A stretch of 64,000 nucleotides of DNA, from the NCBI RefSeq assembly GCF_024139115.2, contig NC_085140.1, positions 230,890,371 to 230,954,370 on the forward strand, given 5' to 3'. A model generated the notes under the pieces. The model searched no databases. It saw only the letters and a program-made list of their open reading frames with translations, and was not told the DNA's origin. This DNA comes from Armigeres subalbatus (Eukaryota; Arthropoda; Insecta; Diptera; Culicidae). This document shows, one piece after another, positions 56,432-64,000 of this stretch. Position 1 is the first letter of the stretch; every line of letters starts with the position of its first letter. Position numbers and translations under genes: made by a program.

Positions 56432-56678
56432 CTTGTCATAAGACGAGTTAATACAATCCCATTGAATTCCACCACTTAATTGTATCTTCACAGTTACGTA
56501 TTTCGACCTCAACAGTAAGGCCGTCTTCAGTGTCTCGTACTTGACTCAACACTGTACGAGTCGAGTTAAGTACGAGACACTGAAGACGGCCTAACTGTTG
56601 AGGTCGAAATACGTATCTGTCGAGATACAATTAAGTGGTGGAATTCAATGAGATTGTATTAATTCGTCTTATGACAAG
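56432..56678. repeat. 247-bp near-perfect palindrome
   Basis: CTTGTCATAAGACGAGTTAA at the left is mirrored by TTAATTCGTCTTATGACAAG at the right. Arms of about 115 bp surround a loop near 56548-56563. Key internal blocks are GAATTCCACCACTTAATTGT and GACACTGAAGACGGCC with their complements. No coding. It may be a fold-back element or a head-to-head duplication. Confidence 0.85.
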
Positions 56679-56928
56679 TGAAGACATTCCACTAAAAAGC
56701 TCAAAATAATTTTCTTATTTTCATTCTTGACCTATCAGAAACGCTGAAAATCCGAGATTTAGCCCTATCTACAAGACAATTCCATTTTCCACCAGTTCAT
56801 GAAGAGGTAGTACGTATTTACACCTCTAACTAGTTTCTTCCAGCAGTCAGTTCAGCCTAACTCAATGAGCACCAAGGCACCAAACCCCAAGGTACTTGAC
56901 ATTAAAAACCAACAGAAGTCCGTTTAAT

Positions 56929-57145
56929 GTCACTCCTGACGGAATCCAAGTTTCAAAGTGCTCGCGTTTTCGGGGGCACACCACTCGATACGGAAGTAAC
57001 GCACAACTGTCATTTTTGTTGATTTAGTTTTGCTGCGTCGCAGCATGCGTGAAAAAAATAAAAATGACAGTTGTGCGTTGCTTCCGTATCGATTGGTGTG
57101 CTCCCGAAAACAGCACTTTGAAAATCGCATTCCGTCAGGAGTGAC
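56929..57145. repeat. 217-bp fold-back MITE
   Basis: GTCACTCCTGACGGAATCCA at the left and its mirror ending CCGTCAGGAGTGAC at the right. Arms of about 90 bp include GATACGGAAGTAACGCACAA against TTGTGCGTTGCTTCCGTATC, and the loop is CTGCGTCGCAGCATGCG. Target duplication not evident. No coding. Confidence 0.82.
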
Positions 57146-57431
57146 CTTCAGCAGGTTTGAATTACGTTTCGATAGTTACCATAGTTAACATATCATTTGA
57201 AAGTAACTGCTGCTGGACTCGCCGCACTTGTGTCCAGTTGCTAAGGGCATATCGTCCTGCATACACTGGGGTGTATTGACCAGTGAAACATATTTTCAAA
57301 AAACGTTACAAAATGAAAGCAATTCTATATCATATTAACCACTGAGAAAAGATTGTTGAGCTACCAAACATGGAAAGTTACATCAAATCTTAAACTTTTT
57401 GAATTTCGCTTTTATGTACTTTCCTTATGTA

Positions 57432-57621
57432 GGGGAATGACGGCTTTGGCAGGTTTTGTTCTATTATCTGGCAGGGGGGTTTTTTATGACTGACTAGGCT
57501 CCAATTTGGCCTAAACATTCTATGCATATAAAAGAATGTTGTGGTCAAATTTCATAAAATTTGGTCTACAAAACCCCCCTGCCAATAATAGAACAAAACC
57601 TGCCAAAGCCGTCTTTTCCCC
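57432..57621. repeat. 190-bp MITE with TA duplication
   Basis: GGGGAATGACGGCTTTGGCA on the left is mirrored by TGCCAAAGCCGTCTTTTCCC on the right; the similarity extends to about 40 bp (AACAAAACC...TAATAG). TA at 57430-57431 and 57622-57623. A partial end of the same family is at about 54136. Confidence 0.85.
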
Positions 57622-57680
57622 TAATACAAAAATACTTCCACATTTGCATAGTATGACGATCTTACAAATAGTTAAAGGTA

Positions 57681-58511
57681 GGGACGTTCCGATACTTCAA
57701 AATATCGATATTTGATTCGATACGATAATCGAATCAAAGTTTCGATATCACCGATATATTGGAATGAAAATATCGATATATCGGAAAATCATATGATATT
57801 TCAGAAATGAGAATATTTGGAATATATTTGTTTTAGTTATTCATATTCGTATTACCATATTACCACTTTACAAAAACTATTAGAAATGATTTTTTTTTCT
57901 ATTACTTAATCCAATCTAGAGTGTGCCAGCCCAACAATCATCGGCGGCGGCGTTCGCCATAGTTTTAAGCGGTAGCGGACGTGTTTTCGGTATGATACTG
58001 CCTCACTATTTCCCATTCGCTAAAAAAAAATCAATTCGTGAAATTTGCTAAAATGGAAATTTTTATATGTTTTCCAATTTTTCGATATTCCCATTTCCAC
58101 AAATCTATTGAGTTTATCTAATCTAACATAGGGACACGTCAAATATAAAATTGTATTCGCGTAAGGATTCAATTAAAACAGAAGTCGCACAACGACGCGA
58201 CAATGTTAAGTGTTGAGTTGCCAAAACTAATTGTGATGGCAGCCCACACCTCACACCACCCGCGATACCGAGAAAAATCACCTTAACCGTTAACAATACG
58301 GCATTTCAGATCAATTTTTAAGCATTTTTTTTCACAAAATACATTGTAATTGATATTTTTTGTGTTACTTTGATCTGATTCAATATATCGATATCGAAAG
58401 CAAAAATATCGATATGACCGATATATTGAGAGCAAAACATCGATACAAAAATATCGGATATCAAAACAAAAATATCGATATTCCGATATATCGGAAGTAT
58501 CGGAACGTCCC
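57681..58511. repeat. 831-bp TIR element with ATATCGAT-rich ends and 12-bp duplication
   Basis: GGGACGTTCCGATACTTC is mirrored by GAAGTATCGGAACGTCCC. Inner flanks on both sides are arrays of ATATCGATAT-type words. TAGTTAAAGGTA occurs immediately outside each end (57669-57680 and 58512-58523). The centre has a CGGCGGCGG-containing block (57945-57990), possibly a nested fragment. No coding. Confidence 0.75.
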
Positions 58512-58611
58512 TAGTTAAAGGTATCAACTGATTTCTGACCTTAGTTAGTTATAGTCTACTAGAAATCAAAGGGGGCGTTTTGGTCAGAGGGGCACATTAT
58601 ACCGCCTTTTA

Positions 58612-58875
58612 AGGAGCCGCTGGAGAGCAGAACCTTTCGTGTATTAGCAAATGGATTATTTTTGTAACGAGAAAAAGATGGAGAATGGATTGTGCCAGGG
58701 GTCAGTGTTGAATTTTACGTTGTTTTTAGTTGCCATAAACACCATCATGGAATATCTATTGGTAGAAGTTAAACGTCTTATTTATGCAGATGATGTTGTG
58801 ATAATTTTTGGTGGAAGCAATGTGAAGGAAATTGAAGAAGTACTCCAAATAGCTTTGAATGCCGTGGACAATTGG
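58612..58875 (+). pseudogene. I-like LINE reverse transcriptase, left part
   Basis: Translation: RT motif B as ENGLCQGSVLNFTLFLVAIN (about 58681-58740) and motif C as RLIYADDVVIIFGG (about 58774-58815), then EEVLQIALNAVDNW, where R1-like copy C interrupts. The last 18 bases are the target duplication. The remainder continues at 61696. Confidence 0.8.
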
Positions 58876-59090
58876 GGGGCAGCAGGGACTTTGTCCAAGG
58901 GCTTGACGACCCCTCCCCATGGCCACTGCGAGTTAGACCGGGACCATCGTCCCTAACCCCTAATCCCAAGGCGTCAAGCGACCCGTGCCGAGGGGATGCA
59001 TGGCCAGGGGGGTGAAATAATAAGCTAGGCCTTTAACGGAGCCTGTGGGGTACCTGGGCACCCTCCACAGTAATTGTCCCTTACCGCGTT

Positions 59091-60760
59091 ATGCTGGGCT
59101 CTGGCGTGGTGGACCTCTTTTCCCGAGCAACTCGTGGGACCAAAATGGAAAACCAAGTCAATTCTTCAATTAGTGGTAGTAGTGTAGGCGACAACCCCTT
59201 CGCAAGAGGTGGGTTGTTCAGGTCTCCGCCTAGGAGGCCAGAGGCAATAGTCGGCAGCTCAGTGCGCAGCGCCAGCGTGGGTCACTCAACCTTCCTCTCG
59301 GCTATAAAAACGCCGGTAGGGGTTATTGACGGCCCATGGCTTGTGAAGGCGATGAACCGCAAACGCGATGGGCTTTCGGCCTTCGAGGTGGCGACGGAAC
59401 AGCTGGACGCCATCATCGACTTTGCGTCATCGAAGCATAATATCAGCAAGGACCTCAAGAGGAGCTTGCAGAAACTTCGAAAGTCGATGCTGGACGCCAA
59501 GCTGGAGAGGGCGGTCGGGACGGCCAAGTGTAAACCCGTGAAATCGGTGGAGTCGAGGTCTACCCAGTCTGAGGCCCAAGGATTCGCGGACTCGGGCAAG
59601 GTCGAGTCGACCGAAGGCGTGCCAGCTAAGACGGTGGTGCCAAAGTCTACCCAGACTGAGGCTCAAGTATTTGCGGGTACGTCGGGGGTGACTACTCCAA
59701 CGGAGCAGACACAAAACGGGGGAGACAGTCTCCAGGGGATGAGCTCCCTGGGGCCGCTCCAAAACGCGGACGGTTACTACCCCGAACAAGGGTAGTGGGG
59801 CTGGGAAGCTGAACCCCGATCAGGTACCTCCAAAACCGGGGGAGGAAGGACCTGGAAAGGTCCGTCCACTCAGGCAAGACGGTGGTAAGGGGTTACGGCA
59901 GGCTGAAAGTTCTCAGCCGCACCAGACCAGGGAAATAGAGGGGAATGACGCCTCCTGGACCCTGGTCAAGAACAAGAGGAAACCGAAGACGTCAAGGGCC
60001 GAAAAGAAGGCCCAGGCGAATGAGGGTAGCAAGAAGTCTAGGGTAGGCGCCAATCGCTCCAGGGGCGATGCCCTAGTCATCACAGTGGACGAGGCTAAGT
60101 ACTCGGATGTTTTGAAGGCGATGAGGAGTGACGTCAAGCTCGGTGAACTCGGCGCCGACGTACGTCGAATAAGACGTACCCGGATGGGCGAGATGATACT
60201 CGAGCTGAAGCGGGGCGTCTCGCAAAAGGGCGCCGCCTACAAGAAGTTGGCGGAGGAGGTCCTAGGCGAGACGGTCAAGGTGAAGGCACTCACGACGGAG
60301 GTGAATCTAAGGGTTAAAGACCTGGACGAGATCACTGAAGTCGAAGAGCTCGTCACGGCACTGCGGCGACAGTGTGAAGTAGAGACGCCCACCGCAGCCG
60401 TTCGGCTACGGAAAGGTCCGGCAGGGACGCAGGTAGCATTGGTTCGGCTATCTGCAGCGGACGCCTCCAAGGTAGTCAAGTTAGAGAGCGTCAAGGTGGG
60501 ATGGCCGGTATGCCCTGTGCGCATATACGAGCAACCCGAAGTTTGCTTCAAGTGCTTGGAACCGGGGCACAAGCAATGGGACTGCAAAGGCCCTGACAGA
60601 AGCAATCTCTGCCGACGCTGCGGATTGGAGGGACATAAGGCACAATGCTGCACGAACCCTCCCAATTGTTTGATTTGTTCCAGCAAAGCTGTGAACAGCA
60701 AGCACCCATGGGGGCTCGATGTGCCCGGCGTTTAAGCGTGCTGCAAAATCAAAGTGCAGG
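59091..60760 (+). pseudogene. R1-like ORF1 (gag-like, CCHC zinc knuckles), nearly intact
   Basis: The N-terminal frame (59091-59795) includes LDAIIDFASSKHNISKDLKR. A central frame (about 59797-60735) includes GDALVITVDEAKYSDVLKAM and VRRIRRTRMGEMILELKRG, then knuckles CFKCLEPGHKQWDC and CRRCGLEGHKAQCC and a third begun by CLICSSK. Compared with copies A and B, single bases are missing near 59717 (C/G run) and 59758 (G run), which together account for the frame change. A third slip near 60708 hides the end of the third knuckle. Such proteins coat element RNA. The natural end is probably at about 60760. Confidence 0.82.
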
Positions 60761-61005
60761 TAAAGCAGCTGGCTTGCTCGGCTTCGCCCGAGTGTTTGGT
60801 GTGCGCAGGTTTAGAGGAAACGGCGGAACACGTGTTGTTCGTGTGCTCACGTTTTCGCGCAATGCGTGACCACATGCTTGCCACATGTGGTCTGGACACT
60901 ACCCCGGACAACCTAGTTCGGAGGATGTGTAAAGACGAAGTTGGCTGGAACGCCGTTTTATCGGCTATCGCCCAAATCGTCGTGGCGCGTGGACTCAAGG
61001 ATGGC
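60760..61005 (+). pseudogene. R1-like ORF2 C-terminal zinc-finger remnant
   Basis: CLVCAGLEETAEHVLFVCSRF gives a C-x2-C-x7-H-x4-C arrangement, followed by LATCGLDTTPDNLVRRMCKD and EVGWNAVLSAIAQIV. This is the region after the RT in R1/I-group LINEs. It is the only ORF2 part retained, also present in copy B (52795-53049). Functional alone is unlikely; its retention may reflect RNA signals needed for recognition at the 3' end. Confidence 0.75.
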
Positions 61006-61695
61006 TAGTTCAGGCGCAAATAAGAGGTGGTCCAAGGGATCGGAGTCGGCTTCATGGGTCATACCGGTGGTCATGCTCTGTGGTCGAACTCGATCCTTTT
61101 ATCGAACAAGTGGCCGCGCGAAGAACAACATGGTATCGTCGCTTTCGCGGCGTCGGTCAACCGGGCGGGTTCCGAGCCCGAGGACGGAAAGGGGTCCTCG
61201 TCAAGGCTGGGGCAGGCGTAGGCCTCGCGTCGGCAAGTCCCTCTGTGTGCTGGCGAATAGGCCCTATCGCAGAAAGGTCAATTTGGGGTGCACGCGGCAT
61301 CATCATTCTTGATACCAGTCGTGCAGAGGGAAGCAGGCGCGAAGTCGACCCTGCCCACCTTCCGAGGACATAGGGCGTGGTAAGGCCACCTGGAAAGCCG
61401 GCAATGCGCTGGCACGATACCATGGTGTTCTTCTAAAAAAGCGAGTCACGATGTTCGATGCTGCAAGGACACGCAGCTAACCTCGAGGGTGCGTCATGCA
61501 CTGGCCCCCCTTTGAAGCATTACTTTCTGGTTGTACCGAAGGGACGATGGGCTTGGCGGCAATGGAAACGGTTTAGCTGGTCGGGGATGCAGCCCTGCCT
61601 CCCTCATTGGAGGTGGCCCCTAACCCAGCACTTCCTGGTCAACCCAGGATGTCTGTTGAGCAGATTCCCCCTCCATTGTTTAGGAAGAAAAAAAA

Positions 61696-62740
61696 AATGC
61701 CGTGGACAATTGGCAACAGAAAACGGGATCTAGAGTATCTGCTGAAAAGTGTGCTACAGTGACTTTTAAATCGGCAAGAAGAACTGCAAAAGTGAGTACC
61801 CTTTCAAGTAATGGCATAATTATACCGAAAAAATCAACGTTTAAGTGCCTGGGAGTCCTGTTCAGAGCAACATGCCAGCAAAGAATAAAGCTCTTAAAAT
61901 GCGTAACTGGTAGTCCTTGGGGAGGCGATTGGGATACGATTTCAAAACCGTACAAAGCAACTATATTAGAAAATATGCTGTACTCAGCACCTCTAATTTC
62001 AGCAGTGCCTCAAGAAGTTTTGGGGAAACTTGAAGTGATACACAACGCAGGAATACGAGCAATAAGTGGAGCGTTCAGATCAAGTCCAACGGAAAGCATC
62101 CGCGTAGAAGCAGGTATTCCGAGCTTGAGAATGTATTTGGATCAACGAACCGCAGTTTTCGCAGTGAGATTGAAAGCTCTTAGTAATATCGCAGAAGAAA
62201 ATTCAACTGAGCCAAAAGACAGCGAAGAAGAATCATGGGTGTCAACAATCTGATCCAGCTCAGGAGAACTGTGGGGCTCAGCACAACCTTCAAGACAACA
62301 GACAACAGAGCGAGGAGAAAACATATTACAGGACCTGAACGTCCAAGTTCCACTCGTGAATATTTTTTCTGTGCCTAATTGCACACCGTGGAGTAGAAAA
62401 CGAATAACTGTTGATAAGACTATGCTGAATGCTTTTCGTCAAGGATCATCTGAAACTGTATTGAGAAAATTGTTTTAATAAGGAAATCCACAAAATACAG
62501 AATTCATAAATTTCTTTACACAGGCGGATCAAAGATGACAGGTAGATGTGGTTATAGTGTTGTAGGTGAAGATATTTGCATTAGCAAAAGAATAAGCAAC
62601 ATAAGTAGCATTTATGGAGCAGAAAGTGCAGCAACAAAAGAGGCTATCAATTGGGTAGTCAATCAAGATGGCCCAGGAGCTTATCTGATTTGCACGGAGT
62701 CTTTGAATGTAGTAACATCTTAAGAAAATCATAAAATTAT
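61696..62740 (+). pseudogene. I-like LINE, RT C-terminal part and RNase H remnant
   Basis: Resumes at the duplicated target: AVDNWQQKTGSRVSAEKCATV, then FKCLGVLFRATCQQR, ATILENMLYSAPLISAVPQE and HNAGIRAISGAFRSSPTES (to 62253). After shifts an RNase H-like stretch follows (62517-62720: YTGGSKMTGRCGYSVV, IYGAESAATKEAINWV, YLICTESLNVVTS). The canonical TDGS is TGGS and D is E in the last motif, consistent with decay. The presence of RNase H points to the I superfamily. Confidence 0.78.
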
Positions 62741-63109
62741 AAGTGTACTATCTGTATGTACCCTGCCTTGCTCGGAGTTGCCAGTTTGATTCGCAGTTTT
62801 TTACAATCGGAAAACGAATAGACGTGTGTTCCAAATTTGACTGAAATCGGCTATGGGGAGATCAGAAGTTACACTGAGGTGATTGAGAGCTGAACAATGC
62901 CAGTCCCTCCATTCCAGTTCTTTAAATATCATCACTATCATCTTCGCCTTCTTAAGAAAAATAATGTTTGTTCCAAATTTGGTTCAAAATCGGGCAAGGG
63001 GTACAGAAGTTATGCTGGAACATTGGATCATTGCATACCTTACTTTTATTCATTAATCTTTAATTATAATCATATAATTTTTATACCTTTTAAAATTTGG
63101 AATAAAGGT
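62741..63109. other. Non-coding stretch
   Basis: Contains two similar blocks (GTGTTCCAAATTTGACTGAAATCGG near 62826 and GTTCCAAATTTGGTTCAAAATCGG near 62970, described here by position) from one old repeat. No gene. Confidence 0.35.
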
Positions 63110-63370
63110 TACTCGATTATTGATCACTATGCAAATCATTTAATTTGATCATTCATAATCAATAATCATCATATCGATCGATCGTTAATCATTAATCATA
63201 CACATAGTGTGTCAACATTTAATCACAATCGGTAATCGTTTATCATACTCTAACGTTTTTTTTTTCATTATTCATAATCGTTAATCATTATCAGTCATCA
63301 TTGTCAAAAATGAATAAATCATTAATCATAATCTTCAATCACAGAGTTGAATGATTTAATCATTTAATCT
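63110..63370. repeat. Degenerate (TAATCAT)n array
   Basis: Dense in TAATCAT, AATCATT and ATCATAATC words for about 260 bp, interspersed with a short T-run. A decayed simple repeat. Confidence 0.7.
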
Positions 63371-63644
63371 GGTTAGATTTGGTCCAAAGGTTGGGAGTTA
63401 CATTGAATTGCTCGTTTTCTAAAGACAACCTCGTTCCCCTTACCCTCCCTGTTTTCTCAATGATCATTTCACCCCCTTTGTTATCTTCTCCTTAGGATAG
63501 AGAATGTGCAAACTTATTTTTTTCGCCGAGATCTCAGCATTTTTTGTTTATTTTCCCGAGGTGGGCACCGTCGAGTTTCAGCAAACATGATTTTTGCCGA
63601 GATCTCAGTAAAAGTGACGTTTCAGTTGCTGAGATTATTATTTA
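63371..63644. other. Spacer with a repeated GCCGAGATCTCAG word
   Basis: GCCGAGATCTCAGCA (about 63524) and GCCGAGATCTCAGTA (about 63597) recur around TCAGCAAACATGATTTTT. Probably part of an unidentified interspersed element. No gene. Confidence 0.4.
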
Positions 63645-64000
63645 TTATTTAATCAGACTAAGGCCGAAGTGGCCTGTGCGGTGTATAAGAGTCTTCTCCA
63701 TTCGGCTCGGTCCATGGCTACACGTCGCCAACCACGCAGTCTACGAAGGGTCCGCAAGTCATCTTCCACCTGATCGATCCACCTTGCCCGCTGCGCACCT
63801 CGCCTTCTTGTGCCCGTCGGATCGTTGTCGAGAACCATTTTCACCGGGTTACTGTCCGACATTCTGGCTACGTGCCCGGCCCATCGCAGTCGTCCGATTT
63901 TCGCGGTGTGAACGATGGATGGTTCTCCCAACAGCTGATGCAATTCGTGGTTCATTCGCCTCCTCCACGTACCGTCCGCCATCTGCACCCACCATAGATG
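63645..64000 (-). pseudogene. RTE-clade LINE 3' end, cut by the window edge
   Basis: The best preserved copy in the window: MQMADGTWRRRMNHELHQLL, GRLRWAGHVARMSDSNPVKM, TGTRRRGAQRARWIDQVEDD and GWRRVAMDRAEWRRLLYTAQ follow one another without interruption (63653-63988). A TAA-type tail occurs at 63634-63652. The order GH-V-RM, RRRG-R-RW, DR-W-R is the RTE C-terminal signature. The rest of the element lies outside, so whether it is intact is unknown. Confidence 0.82.

Larger units (their letters stand above)
58876..61695 (+). mobile_element. R1-clade LINE derivative, copy C (5' UTR, ORF1, ORF2 C-terminus, 3' UTR)
   Basis: Bounded by an 18-bp target duplication, AATGCCGTGGACAATTGG (58858-58875 and 61696-61713). 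Components: GC-rich 5' UTR (58876-59090), ORF1 (59091 to about 60760), an abrupt junction near 60760-60776, the ORF2 C-terminal zinc motif (60760-61005), a GC-rich 3' UTR and an A-tail. The endonuclease and RT are absent. Unlike copies A and B it is inserted in an RT gene of another LINE, not a microsatellite. It could only move with enzyme supplied by a full-length relative. Confidence 0.88.

Noticed and set aside
1..64000. CRISPR arrays, operons, prophage or bacterial features
   Set aside because: Composition, intron-free LINE remnants and SINEs show eukaryotic DNA; tandem repeats here lack spacer structure.
1..64000. Integrated RNA-virus sequences, which are common in Aedes genomes
   Set aside because: I looked for recognisable viral polymerase, nucleoprotein or glycoprotein segments among the frames and saw none; all RT-like frames fit LINE or Ty3/gypsy elements.

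Overview
The window looks like a stretch of a culicine mosquito genome, most likely Aedes. The evidence is AT-rich, intron-poor sequence packed with transposable elements: Feilai-type tRNA-derived SINEs with (GAA)n tails, a Juan-type jockey LINE, RTE-clade LINE ends, R1-clade derivatives, and many TIR elements with TA duplications. One intact host gene is recognisable, an F-box/leucine-rich-repeat protein of the FBXL14/Partner-of-paired family on the minus strand at 21855-23237. I found no bacterial, plasmid or CRISPR features and no recognisable viral insertion. Element clade names come from motifs read by eye, not from database searches.

Layout. 1-9.5 kb: an inverted pair of RT fragments carrying a fold-back element and a Feilai-like SINE, two decayed RTE copies, then a 1.3-kb composite retroelement (99-bp tandem repeats, tRNA-like module, hexamer tail) bounded by a 26-bp target duplication. 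9.5-21 kb: mostly non-coding, with several TIR elements, a small Helitron-like element, SINEs, and R1-like copy A, which carries an 887-bp near-palindromic element. 21-24 kb: the FBXL14/Ppa gene and its flanks. 24-39 kb: a CR1/L2-like LINE with a long open RT frame, an RTE fragment cleanly split by a MITE, a LINE split by two TIR elements, and a fold-back satellite. 39-52 kb: a Juan-type LINE, a 1.3-kb TIR element, a second jockey-like LINE split by a SINE that is itself split, and a broken Ty3/gypsy pol region. 52-64 kb: R1-like copy B, several near-perfect palindromes, and R1-like copy C inserted into an RT/RNase H LINE with an 18-bp target duplication. The right edge cuts an RTE 3' end.

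The most interesting pattern is in the R1-like group. Three copies lack almost all of ORF2. Two of them (A and B) sit in the ACAC/ACAT microsatellite of the same interspersed repeat family, and two other copies of that repeat in the window have the microsatellite unoccupied. This resembles the ACAY-repeat targeting described for Waldo-type R1 elements, here in deletion derivatives that would need enzyme supplied in trans. Several nested insertions can be read to the base because interrupted coding frames or paralogous empty sites are present in the same window.
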